DNA of 64,000 nt. Origin: Gamsiella multidivaricata. Taxonomy: Eukaryota > Mortierellomycota > Mortierellomycetes > Mortierellales > Mortierellaceae. The stretch lies in contig NW_026251787.1 of assembly GCF_025024155.1 (NCBI RefSeq), positions 1 through 64,000 of the forward strand, in the 5' to 3' direction. A program made the position numbers and the translations under genes. Under the pieces are notes generated by a model. That model ran no database searches and was not told where the DNA came from. It saw only the letters and a program-made list of their open reading frames with translations. Of the stretch, positions 13,101 through 23,297 are shown piece by piece (the stretch's first letter is position 1; each line of letters opens with the position of its first letter).

Positions 13101-13813
13101 GTCCAGTTCTACGGCCCCGAAACCATTATCTGCAGGTTGCCACCGCGTCCCCATCCAGGTGTCGTTATTGTCAAGGCACAACACCAAAGCCAGCCGCTTT
13201 CTGCCTCAGCTGCAGCAGTAGGAGCCAGGTCTGACGATCCACTTTCCTTACCGAGCCATGAGCTGGTTCGGACGATGGCCCAATTTCTGAACGGATCTGG
13301 TTCGGTTGCGAGTGATGATGAAGATGTCGGTGTGCTGTTCGAGTATGAGGAGGACAAGGGCGATCGAGATCTGATTGCACTGGCGCTTCAGGTGTTGGGG
13401 ATGAAGATGAACGGTCGCGTAGAACCGCCTCACCAAGTCGCCATGCGGATCATGGCCACTGCAGCTGCGCAACAGCAGCAGCTTGTGGAGCAACAACAGC
13501 AACAGCAACAGCTGCAGAATGCTATCATGGCAGCGTCCATTTCTGCATCCGGCGCGTCAGCTCCACCCTTTTCGAGGGCGTTGACTGTGAAAACGACAGC
13601 GACGTCTTCGAAAGCGCTAGTGGTGCCAGCCATGAATGCCTCAGCGTCGACCTTGTTAACGCCGATCCCGTTGCAGTCGCCACAGTCGCAGCTGTTATTT
13701 CCGACATCGGAAGATAAGCAGCAGCAACATCAATATCATCAGCAGATTCCAAATGGATCGCTTACGAGGCTCAGTCCGATGCAGCTGTTCCATCTTCAAC
13801 AACAGCAACAATC

Positions 13814-13864
<51 letters not shown>

Positions 13865-13871
13865 ATTCTAA
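10177..13871 (+). CDS. Mga2/Spt23-like IPT-domain transcription factor, without ankyrin or membrane domain
   Basis: Three exons can be placed precisely: 10177-10411, 10600-10993 and 11306-13871, with consistent phases, giving about 1064 residues. The N-terminal 245 residues match the conserved Spt23/Mga2 region. They include ISGIPAENGKCRVETQ, the basic Cys motif CCDNCIGRERKRAHRRK, and CYCRHHNEKVGFRIQF followed by PVMMMDDHKS, the last pair joined across the second intron. A long Ser/Pro/Gln-rich middle includes an AT-hook-like KKRGRPRKS. An IPT/TIG fold begins at about residue 767 (KPRVKKLVPAKGSIEGGMEV). In yeast this family is ER-anchored and activates the delta-9 desaturase gene OLE1 after proteolysis. 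Here the protein ends in poly-Q at 13871, with neither ankyrin repeats nor a membrane helix, and no such sequence follows downstream. A long C/T leader lies upstream. The family is well supported; the target genes are inference. Confidence 0.87.
10461..10479 (+). repeat. Poly-T tract in intron 1 of the Mga2-like gene
   Basis: A T homopolymer of about 18 bases lies mid-intron, roughly 120 bases before the acceptor at 10599. It is one of several long A/T homopolymers in the window. Confidence 0.7.
13815..13859 (+). repeat. Pure (CAG)15 coding microsatellite
   Basis: Fifteen uninterrupted CAG codons extend a mixed CAA/CAG run and encode the C-terminal poly-Gln of the Mga2-like protein, followed by Arg-Gln-Phe and the stop. 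Uninterrupted CAG repeats are prone to length change. Confidence 0.9.
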
Positions 13872-15325
13872 ACCGCTATCAATTTCAAGAAAACGACACC
13901 CGTTCAACATCTGAGACCAAGAAAATTAGAAGGGAGGGCGGAGTCCTTTTTTTTTTTTTTTTTTTTTTTCATTCATTCATTTTTTATGCTCTGTAGTATC
14001 GCTGTAGTTTTATCACTCCACACTCTTTCTGTAGTTTTACCATCTTCATTGAGTCCACTTCCCCACTCTCATTCATCCATCTTGCACTTTTTTTTATTAT
14101 ATCTTTTTGATCCATAGCATGCATTATACCCTCACAATCAAAACGCTCAACTGCGCATTCATCGTTATTCTTATACTCCATCCTCTCCAAACATCTGCTG
14201 ATTGGTTGTAAACGGGCGTGCCTTGAATTCTGGCGATACAGCAACAGCCTCGACATCGTCTATAACAATAAAAGGCACGAGTATCCAAGGATTAGTTAGG
14301 CCACCAGGTCTTTTTTTTTTTTTTTCTAGACCACTCACATTGACGCGTCTGGAAAGTCATAACCTTAATATTGGGTCGCGTTAGTTTTTACGCCCTTGAT
14401 TCATTCAATTTTGACGAGAGGAATGTGTAAATATGGTAGGCTGTACATGGATTACTATGGTACTATGGTCTATCATAGCCGCGCAGACTGCTGCAATTTG
14501 GAGGTATAGAAGTATAGAGCGCGACATGGTGCTACTCAGAACAGCCCATTAAATCGCTTTCTTATGAAATACTTCACGATCGTTGTCTCCAAGACAATGA
14601 ACTGGACCGTTCCGACAGTCTTATCTCATCTCTGATCGATAAGGCCTTGGCTCCTCATCATCCTCCATTCACCAATGCTCAGTGTGTTGTGCCCCGTAAT
14701 TCAGGAACGTGCCAAATTTTTTTTTATTGGTGGCGTAGATGTGCATCCCTACCATTCCTTACAAAAAATAAATAAATAAATACTCTGTCTGGCAGCTCCT
14801 CCTTTTCTGTTCCCTTTTCCTCATCCCCTTCCCCTCCTCACCCTCGCACTCACCCTCAGGTAAGCTTCTCACTCATCCCGATGGCTCCTGCAATGAGATC
14901 CAGCAACATGATGCTTCACAATTATATATGTTAGACTTCGTATTGAAAGCTGCCGAAAATTTCCTCTGTGACCTGATCCAGCAACGATCTCATCTCTCAT
15001 CTTTCTCATCAACAGAAAAAAGATCAACTTTGAATCAGAGAACAAAAAAAAAAAACAAGGAAGCTAATTGCTATTGTTGTTTGATCTTTCTGATATCGTT
15101 TTATTAGGTATTTTTGGCCTTGCTTTTGAAGATAGTCGTTACAGTTAATGATGGATAATGTTAATAAACTATGAGTATATACCTCAATTGTCCAAATCAC
15201 ATCCTTCCTAAGAGAGGAACAATCGGAATCTTGAATGGAAGTGTGGAGCGGGAATAGAGCGGGCGCATTGGATGAGACCCTGAAGTAATTCTATGCTGCC
15301 AGTAAGAGAGCTCCAGACGTACTGC
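13872..15325. other. Intergenic region between convergent genes
   Basis: No supported gene is seen between the convergent Mga2-like and repeat-protein genes. It holds a T homopolymer at about 13948-13970 in the presumed 3' UTR, further T or A runs near 14313, 14718 and 15043, and an ATAA-type tract near 14768-14780. Confidence 0.5.
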
Positions 15326-17419
15326 TCATGCTAATTGATAATGATCTTCTCGCCGTGGGTGTTGTTTGTGCTGGTATACCTCAGGCTGATGTTTTTCCTG
15401 CCAGAGCTGTTCGTGCTGCTGTTGTTGTTGCTGTGCTTGCATCGTCAGGAATAGCTGTTCGCATGCCTGTCGCGCCCTTCGATCAACCTGCCAGGAATAC
15501 TCGCTCAATTGCAACATACGATCCATCGCCACCTTCACATTCTTCTGTACCTTCTCTGCTAGTTCCTCGGTCAAGGGCACCATTGCATCTTTCTCTTCTA
15601 CTTGCCCCATTGCTGCCCCCGTGCACGCACTTGCTTTGACACCCCTATCATAGCATTCAATGCCGTCGATCGCGCCCCCCAGAATGCTCTGTCCCTCATC
15701 AAACAGGATCGCCGACAGTATAAGTAGCTCCAAGTTGTCCGACACAGGAACCAGCGGCTGTGGATCTTTCATATCCTGTCGAGATGGGCCTTCATGCGAC
15801 GTCTGGGGTGGTTTTAGGCTAGCGGTCGGCCGTGGAACAGCCACATCCGACAGGTCCAAATGTCCCATTGAAAGTACCTCTTGTTCGACTTTCGTTAGTG
15901 CTCCACGCAGAAAGATATCCCACGCCATTTGCACGTACATGTCCGCGCTCTGGCAAGCTCGAATAGCTCGACGAGTGACAGATACGGCATTCTGGAGTAT
16001 CACGGCTGCAATCACATGCGCTTCCTCGGCGTCGTCCTCAGATCGAATTGGGTGATCTTCGTCCGCTGGTTGAGTGGGATGGGAAGGTATTAAGGAAGAG
16101 GCTTTTGGAAGCAGAGCGTGGGGGGCATTGCAGGAAGGTAATAAGTCTTGAGTGTTGGGGTGGGGTCCTGTTCCTGTCGGCTGTTGCATACACCAGCAGG
16201 TGTAGTCTGGTATAGCTGTGTGATACTTCTGTTGAGGAGACGTTCCTTGGCTGTGATCCCAGACTATCGACGGTGGTCGAGTAGCTGTATATTTCTCTCC
16301 AGATAAATCTGGCGTCCGGACACGGGATTCTGCAAAGATATTTGGAAGGCTGGACCGAGAAGAAGGCACAGTTGTTGCACAACTTGTTTCTGACCTTGTC
16401 GCGATTGTCATATCGAGACGATGTGGTATATTAGGCGGAGGGGAATAGCAGTAGGGAAGTTCGAAAAGACACCAAGTATCGGTATGATCTGTGCTGGAAA
16501 CTGCACTCGGTAATGCCTCTTGCCCTTGAACCTGAAGCTGCTGCTGTTCACATTGCATACAATGCTGTGAACTCTGACTGTACATGCGAATGATTTCCGG
16601 AGGCATGCTTTCTTGACCTTGATGAACATCCTCAGGCGACAGCGACCGCGAAAAGTCGCATTCCGAATGAGCTCCTTGTTGTAAATGGCCAAGCTCTGAG
16701 TCGTGTATCTGGAGGCAGCGTTCTATAGGGTGCTGAAAACAATAAAGCTCCTGAATCCATGCTGGATCGCTGATACGCCTGTAGTTGTGTAGGTTTGTAT
16801 CGAAGCTCGTCGCGTTTCCGACGTCGCTTGTGATGGATGGAAGCGCGCCATCACTCCACACCGGCCCATTAGTAGTGCGGCAATCATGCGTGTCTGTGCC
16901 TAGGCATGATGCGTTTCTGGGAACAGCTGCGATAGATGGAAACGCGCCATCACTCCGCAATGGATCATAGTAATTGTCTAGGCCCGCATCAAGGCTCGTC
17001 GCAACTCCAAAAACATCTTTGATAGTCGGAAGCGTTCCACCGCTCCACGCTGTCGGGTTGTTGATAATACGATAGCTGTGCTGGTCAATGCCGAGGTCAG
17101 TATTGGATGAGAACGCGCCACCATTTCTTGCATGATCGCCGATGACGCGGTACTTATGTGGATCTGTTCCAAGTCCCGTCAAGGCCGTGGAAGTACTTCT
17201 GCTGGATGCTACGATGCCATCAAAAGGACAACATGTATCCCCGGCGCCAGATGTAAACATAGACGCGTATCCTGGTCTTGATCTAGGGGGCTGTAGAGAG
17301 TGTTGGCTTCCCGAAGTACCTGACTCTTGTCCACTGAAGCCCTGCGTCGATGATATCTCCTCGGGATTGAATGAAGACGTCAAAGTCAAAGGCTGTGAAC
17401 ACGGTATTGAGAATGACAT
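15326..17419 (-). CDS. Unrecognised protein with five degenerate internal repeats and a helical C-terminus
   Basis: A long open frame. I start it at the Met at 17419 (MSFSIPCSQ); the frame stays open upstream to 17638, but that part looks like 5' UTR. The predicted 697 residues fall in three parts. A Ser/Thr/Pro-rich N-terminus comes first. Next come five degenerate units of about 30-38 residues (encoded about 17185-16740), with a core of D.H.YR.I followed by WS.GA.PSI and .ATS. The C-terminal third is predicted helical: ILQNAVSVTRRAIRACQSA, a negatively charged stretch, then a Gln/His-rich tail. No known domain, signal peptide or membrane segment is visible. It may be nuclear or a disordered scaffold, but that is speculation. 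Confidence 0.7.
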   Translation of the reverse strand: MSFSIPCSQPLTLTSSFNPEEISSTQGFSGQESGTSGSQHSLQPPRSRPGYASMFTSGAGDTCCPFDGIVASSRSTSTALTGLGTDPHKYRVIGDHARNGGAFSSNTDLGIDQHSYRIINNPTAWSGGTLPTIKDVFGVATSLDAGLDNYYDPLRSDGAFPSIAAVPRNASCLGTDTHDCRTTNGPVWSDGALPSITSDVGNATSFDTNLHNYRRISDPAWIQELYCFQHPIERCLQIHDSELGHLQQGAHSECDFSRSLSPEDVHQGQESMPPEIIRMYSQSSQHCMQCEQQQLQVQGQEALPSAVSSTDHTDTWCLFELPYCYSPPPNIPHRLDMTIATRSETSCATTVPSSRSSLPNIFAESRVRTPDLSGEKYTATRPPSIVWDHSQGTSPQQKYHTAIPDYTCWCMQQPTGTGPHPNTQDLLPSCNAPHALLPKASSLIPSHPTQPADEDHPIRSEDDAEEAHVIAAVILQNAVSVTRRAIRACQSADMYVQMAWDIFLRGALTKVEQEVLSMGHLDLSDVAVPRPTASLKPPQTSHEGPSRQDMKDPQPLVPVSDNLELLILSAILFDEGQSILGGAIDGIECYDRGVKASACTGAAMGQVEEKDAMVPLTEELAEKVQKNVKVAMDRMLQLSEYSWQVDRRARQACEQLFLTMQAQQQQQQHEQLWQEKHQPEVYQHKQHPRREDHYQLA
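16740..17185 (-). repeat. Five tandem degenerate coding repeats
   Basis: Five diverged units of about 90-115 bp lie within the 15.3-17.4 kb gene. On the + strand they show recurring blocks such as gatggaagcgcgccatcact near 16830, 16930, 17020 and 17105. The encoded consensus is approximately LGTD.H.YR.I..P.WS.GA followed by PSI..DV..ATS. Confidence 0.75.
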
Positions 17420-17876
17420 GCGTGGTGAGCTAGGATGCGAAATATGCTGATCTATGATCGCTTCGTTCCTGGTGTTGGTGCTGCTCGCGGCCGAGGACCA
17501 GGACGCCCTTCTCAAGGTCGCCGGCTCTGATAGAGAAAAGAAGTGATGTACAATGCCGAGGGCAGCAGAAAGGTGCAGTCGCGGTCCACTACTAGAGAAG
17601 TTTAAAATGGACAGAAGAGGATACAGAGAAGGAAACATGACGCGAAAGAGAATCCACGGAGATGCAATGTTGGTGCTGTTGGACTGCGCTCGGTGGATCG
17701 TCTCAAATCAAACAGCAGATCCCGTCCCTGAAACGTTCTGTTGAGCCCATCGATCGATCTTCAGTCAACAAGACGTATAAGACCTGGGTCTTTGCGGCAG
17801 CAATGCTGGGGTCCAACTAGGCTGCAATCTGCTCAACAAACACGCCAAGAGAATGGTTTCGAGATCTCCAGTTTAG

Positions 17877-17896
17877 CAAGTCAAGTCAAGTCAAGT
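17877..17896 (+). repeat. (CAAGT)4 microsatellite
   Basis: Four pentanucleotide copies lie in the spacer between the eIF2A 3' end and the unrecognised gene. No function is proposed. Confidence 0.8.
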
Positions 17897-18048
17897 TAAG
17901 AGCACTGATAACAAATTAAACGCGAGGGGGGAGGTTATTTTTTTTTTAATTCAAAAAGATGGGCTGTTCTTCTACATGGAAACGACCTTTATCCGAGGAG
18001 CACCATCAGTCCTCGCTAATACGCCCTGTCCCGAAAACTGCGTGTCCG

Positions 18049-20604
18049 CTACACCTTTAATGCTTCCAGCTCTTTCAACAATGCGGGCTCAGCCGTGATC
18101 TTCTGCAACTGTGTCAACTCGAGCGTCTCGCCGGCTGCCTGTTTTTCTTTCAGCTCGTGGATCTGCTTCAGTTTTTTCGTCACGTTGCGGATCTTCTTCT
18201 CTGTTTCCGTCATCTGAGATGAGACCGCCGACGTCGCTGGGAGAAGTGCTCCGTTCTGAGACTTCTTGTTGCTGTTGCTGTTGCCATTGCTGCTGTTGTT
18301 GTTATTGGAGTTAGGACGAGGGGTATTGGAGATGGGACGAGGGGTATTAGAGCGAGCAGGTGAATTACTACCGGATCCAGATACTGCCGGGGTAGGAGCA
18401 CCACCCTCCTCGGGGCTACCATCCTTATTCTTCTTGGCATTCTCGCGCTTCTTCTTGTTCTTTAATGCCGCTTTGGACAGGGCAGCATCAGAACTGGCAG
18501 TGGAGGCGGTCGAAGCTGCAGTCGATGTGCTGGCGTTGGCATCAACGAGTAAAGAGGGGGCAGGTGTGCCACGGGCTTGGGGAGGTCTGTATGCGCCGAC
18601 GCGGGCGGGGGCAGGCTTTACGGCTGCGGCGGAAGAGTTCGCAGTGGGCTTGGGAGCAGGTGACAATGAGGAGCGGATGGGATAGATCTCAGGCGCACAT
18701 GGTCTCCAGCTGACTTGGTAGAGTTCGTTCACTTCCGCAGTGTGGACCAACGTTCCAGTATAGTGCCAGATCTTGTATCCATTGTCGACACGGAGACGAG
18801 GACTGAGCGTTGCAGTCAAAATGTGGCGACCGTCGGGTGACCACTCGCACGCAGTTGTATCACGGGCAGAGACGCTGGTGATCTTCTTCAAGGTCTTGCG
18901 GTCCCAAAAGTCCATGGTTCCCGCCAAGTTCCCGAATCCCGCCAATACCAAGATGCGTCCCTGTGGGTTCCACTTGATTGTGTTACGGGCGTCCCGTCCA
19001 AATTCATGCACGGCGTTGGCGCGGTGGTCGAAAAGAGTCGTCTTAGGGCTCGGCATCTGTCCATGGATGACTACAAAATCCTTAGAGGCAGGGGCCCAGG
19101 CGACATCGTGGATCAAGCCATCGATTGGGACTCTGCAATCGAAGTTACCAGCAACGGCCAGATAGTACAGATTGGTCTCTCCATAATACGACTTTCCAGT
19201 CTTGTCGTGATCTGTCGTCGCCCAGACAAGCACATTTGTTCCAAGCTGGTTCCAAATCATCTGAACACGATCTGCCTTGAAGAAGGACTTGCTGGCCAGG
19301 GGCACAGCAAAGTTGGTGATCGAGTAAATCCGGACCATGGCGGGAGCTCCCTTGCGCTCACCAAAAAAGACTGCGACCGAGGTACTCTTTCCAGGGGAGA
19401 GCGAGAACTGGGACATACCCTCCTGACGCAGTTTGGTGAAAGGAGTCTTTGTCAAGTTCTTGGGTTCCCAAAAGTGAACCTCGTTGGAGACCATCCTGGC
19501 GCAGTACGATTCATCGTCAGTCCACTGGACGTTCCTATGTTAGGACATTATCAAAAGGAAAATGGAGTTAGGTAAAGCGACGACCAAGATATTCGTAATT
19601 TCCGATGTGCTGCCTCCTGACTACACCCTGCAGATTGTCAACAGCAGCATCAAACAAACAAATGACACTCACCAATTGTTCTGCGACTTTTGCGAGAAGC
19701 CGGTCAACTCCTGACCAGTCTTGACTTCAAAGATTGTCATGTTTTTGTGAGATCCATCCTCGGTTTTGACTGTCGACACCAAATGAAAGACAAGTATGAG
19801 TACGAACGCCATTGTTACATCGAGAGATTATTGTCGCAGACAATTTGACGGGGACAATAACGTACTCTGTCGCTGCCAGGTCGAGAGGAAGGTTCCCTTG
19901 GGTGAAAAGTCGATCTCGAGCACATCCTTGATAGCCAAGTCCTGAACGATTTCCAAGGACTGAGCGTCCATCACCTTGACACTATTTTTAACATACAGAA
20001 AAGAAAAGTCAATCTTAAACTGCGGGAGGCGAAGAAGGACAAATTGGAGAAGGGAACCAATGATAAGCTTGGGCAATTGTTCTTACCATTCCGGGGTGGC
20101 CCAAGCAAGATACTGCCCATTCTTGCTGTACTGAAGCACACGGATGTTGCCAGTTTGCCTATGTGAATGAGAAACAGGATGTGGTAAAAAAAATCGAGGA
20201 AGGATTAGTTGATTTGGGTCAGAGAGCGTTTCATTGCAGCCATGGTCGATTCCAGTCCTGATCTTTTCATCACGATGCATTACTTTTCAAATCCAGCAGG
20301 TGCGCCAAACTCAGGAGCTCCCTCGGAGAGACCGATTCCTGCAGCGGAGCGAACTGAACAAGCACAAGGGCAATGGTCAAGAGAGCAGAACGACGACAGG
20401 TAAGAGAGCATACGTGAGTGCGGTTAGTCAGACGGCAATAGAGTTCCAAGGGTCTTCTGATCTGTTTTACTCCAATCTACAAGCAGGCACTTGGAGTGGT
20501 CTGAAGCTGTAGTCCACTTGACAGTGGCCAGTTGAATCGGCCGTGAAAGGCTTTTAGCGACACATACAGGCAAATTGAGTTGGTGGCAGGGATGCGGCGG
20601 ACAT
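18049..20604 (-). CDS. EIF2A: Translation initiation factor eIF2A
   Basis: WD40/beta-propeller factor that delivers initiator tRNA in a GTP-independent way and supports alternative initiation. Exon 1 is 20604-20568 (MSAASLPPTQFA). The next exon encodes RSAAGIGLSEGAPEFGAP at about 20360-20290. Later small exons give TGNIRVLQYSKNGQYLAW (about 20150) and IDFSPKGTFLSTWQR (about 19900). The large last exon runs to TAG 18051-18049. Family landmarks include NEVHFWEPKN, KSFFKADRVQMIWNQ, ATTDHDKTGKSYYGE, GRILVLAGFGNLAGTMDFWD, LSPRLRVDNGYKIWHYTG and YQVSWRPCAPEIYP. An Ala/Ser/Asn-rich linker and a C-terminal coiled coil (KIRNVTKKLKQIHELKEKQ) follow, as in other eIF2A proteins. The gene is divergent from the MULE-like gene across about 280 bp. 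Confidence 0.93.
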
Positions 20605-20884
20605 GATCTTTCTTCTTCTGGAGGAGGAGTTGGAGGGCTGCAGTAACAGAAAGAAAGAGCACAGTGCCCTCATAAAGAGAAATCACAACAAGCAAGACGA
20701 ACTCGTACACGTGATCATTTATTCTTTAATAATCCAGAATAAACGCTGACCACCTCCGTCGCGATATCCTTCACTCTTTATCCTACAACCACCGCGACAA
20801 CGCACCGCTTGCAATCGACAACACGCTATTAACACCCCGGACGTGAACCAGTCAACCTCATCTCAGAGCCAGGTCGATGATAAC
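20605..20884. promoter_or_regulatory. Shared divergent promoter, eIF2A and MULE-like gene
   Basis: A 280-bp spacer separates the two start codons, which point outward. The eIF2A side is purine-rich on the + strand (a pyrimidine-rich leader in sense). No clear TATA box was recognised. A shared control region is inferred only from distance and orientation. Confidence 0.45.
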
Positions 20885-22287
20885 ATGAATCAGACATTAG
20901 CAGCCCTCGCAGACGCCCTAGTAAGATATCCAACACACTCAGCAGATAGTGGTTTACCCTGTTCCGACTAGACACCATCCTATATACTGACACCTACATG
21001 TTTTTCTCGACAATTGTACATCCAGATACAATGTTTGGCTGAAATTCATATGACTGACAAGGATGGCGATGTTACCTTGAGCCGTGAACCCTTTGGTGAG
21101 GGCATACGCGACAACGAAGACCACGACCACGAAGTGGATTACGAAGACGACCTTGTCAGCAGCGATGGAGATGAGGATGATGATGGTGGCACACCTACTC
21201 GCGACGACGCCCCTGAGGCCAGTCCTGCCGATATCGAAAGGATAGAAAAAAGAAGAGTGCACCTTGAGTCGAGCCTTCAAGAGCATGTTCGAGACGCCGT
21301 GAGAGATTCCCTGTTCTCTGATCCGTACATTATAGAAACTGCCCATGCGTGTGGGGTTCCAGAGGATCGGGTATTTACGCAAGGTAAGCGAAAACGACTG
21401 GTATTCTACCTCAAGGCTAGCTTTTTCGCAGACTGGAAGGCACGGCACCAGATTAGCATTGGAACCGCTTTCACCCAACATGAGCGCCCGCACGCTTATA
21501 CCACCAAGGTCTTCGCCAGCAGTTCCGAGGCCAAGAAGGAGAGGGTCGGTCAGATCAAGACACGCTATGGCTGTCATCGCAGAGGTGTGAAGTACATGGT
21601 CAAGGGTAGGCAGCCAGGCGGAAAGTCTGGGAAGACCAGACTGGAACTTGCTTCTAATAAATGTGGATGCTTGTCCCATTTTAATGCCATATATCGTCCT
21701 CTACAAACACGCGATGGCATACCAGGAGAAACTTACCGCATCAAATACAATTACCAGCACATACACACTCTGGGCGACAAAGGCAACATCGGTACTCAGC
21801 AAAAGTCCAAGGCCATGAGAGAAAGGATTAAGGCTATGCTTATGAGGGGAATGTCGATCTCCGTTATTATGAACCAGTTAACAATCGACTATGCAAGGTT
21901 TACTCGTTTAATGGAGGGTGGCGACAACCAACGACTCTCCAGGGACGACTTCATCACCTACGACGACGTCTATAACCTTCTGTATGCGTTGACTGCTAAA
22001 CAAATGAGAAAGGATGACGACCCACTCATTTCTGCTCGGCTTTGGATGGAGGACCTTGAGAACCAAAATTACTTCACCTATTACGATCGGGAACATGGCC
22101 TCTATCATGGATTTTCATCGCCATGGCAGCTGAATGAGCTGCGAAAGTGGGGGGATGTTTTCTGTTTTGACGGGATTCACCATGCTTGTGGGTAAGTCCC
22201 CCTGTAATATTACCAATTACCTTTGTCACTAACATTTACAAATCTTATGGATAAAGAACGTGCCGCACCCAAGGGTGGAGGCTCTAG
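20885..22287 (+). CDS. Truncated MULE-like (Mutator-type) transposase
   Basis: Exon 1 is 20885-20920 (MNQTLAALADAL) and exon 2 is 21026-22191. A likely exon 3 begins at 22257 and meets TAG at 22285-22287. An acidic N-terminal stretch is followed by a FAR1/WRKY-GCM1-like DNA-binding region, with YGCHRRGVKYMVKG, NKCGCLSHFNAIYRP and YNYQHIHTLGD supplying Cys and His ligands. A helical region leads to the signature YYDREHGLYHGFSSPWQL and DVFCFDGIHHACG, where the Asp matches the first catalytic Asp of MULE transposases. The rest of the catalytic core is missing, so transposition activity is not expected. The long intact frame and apparent introns leave room for a domesticated DNA-binding protein. 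The alternative is simply a 3'-truncated element. Confidence 0.7.
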
Positions 22288-23297
22288 ATGCTTTGACAAA
22301 GGACACATGGGCTACGCGACACCTTTATTGCAGTTGTATCTTCCCATGGCTGCAGTAACAAGCATGCACGGCAATGTTGAATGAAATAAAATACCTGTTA
22401 TTGTCATTTCGATTGAGTCAAGTTGCTCACTCAACTCCAAACCCATAATGAGCCATTAGGGCATGTAACTAGTTATAATATCGACTGGAAAAGAATGAGG
22501 CGATTGCGAACGAGTTCAGGAGAGGTAGGCTCTCAATTGACCTACCATTGGCTTTTAACGCGTCGTCCAGTTGCAGGCAGTTCATAGCTGGGCCAATTGA
22601 GTTGGACTCGGATGTGATGTGCGGCAAGGAGAAGTGTGTGCCTGTGTGATGTGGATACGAGGATATGGCATGCGTGGGCGGTGTTAGTGGGCGAGCATGT
22701 ACCATCCTGGATGTTTTTTCTCGTTGTCTCTTTCACCATCCCCCTCTTCCTCACTCTGTCTGTTACTCTCTGTATGCATGCAGGAGAGCTCAAGTGCAAC
22801 TATGTCTAGGAGTTTACTTGTCTACTTAGACGCGTCGTTTTGCAACTTTTGGATCTTAAGCTATTAAGGTCAGCAGGGGCATGATAGTCGACAATTTCCA
22901 TCCAATGAAAGAGAGGATGCCATTGATATTGATCAGGGCAATTTCCACAATATTGCTCTTGGCAGTTCAGGTCATGTTGTTTGCCTTACTGGTTTTGTTT
23001 GTGCGCACAGCGGGTCTTGTTTACTACACAACGTGTTTCCACATCGTCAGGGGTTGGATGAACAAACAGACTCTTCTCTCTCTTCCACACGCACAGCACA
23101 ACTTATACTTTCTCTCTCTCTCTCTCTCTCTCACACACAACACATATACCCATCCCCAAATACACCTATACGCCTCGAGGAAAGCTATGTATGCAAATGT
23201 CCTAGAACTAGCATGCCAGAGCATATTTCCTACTTGCCAATACTAAAACTCTCCCGTACTAAAATTTTCCCCTACCACACCCCTACTTGTAGTAACC
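22288..23297. other. Spacer upstream of the XPG-Fanzor composite
   Basis: No gene supported. It contains a polyadenylation-like AATAAA at about 22385-22390 and a (CT)n tract at 23110-23132, just upstream of the composite gene. Its left half may be remnant transposon sequence from the MULE-like unit, but I could not assign it. Confidence 0.45.
23110..23132 (+). repeat. (TC)n dinucleotide microsatellite
   Basis: About eleven TC units are followed by CA-rich sequence, 170 bp before the ATG of the XPG-Fanzor composite. Confidence 0.85.

Noticed and set aside
22881..23246. Hydrophobic frame starting MIVDNFHPMKERMPLI
   Set aside because: Ends in a microsatellite translation and has no homologue I recognise; treated as spacer.
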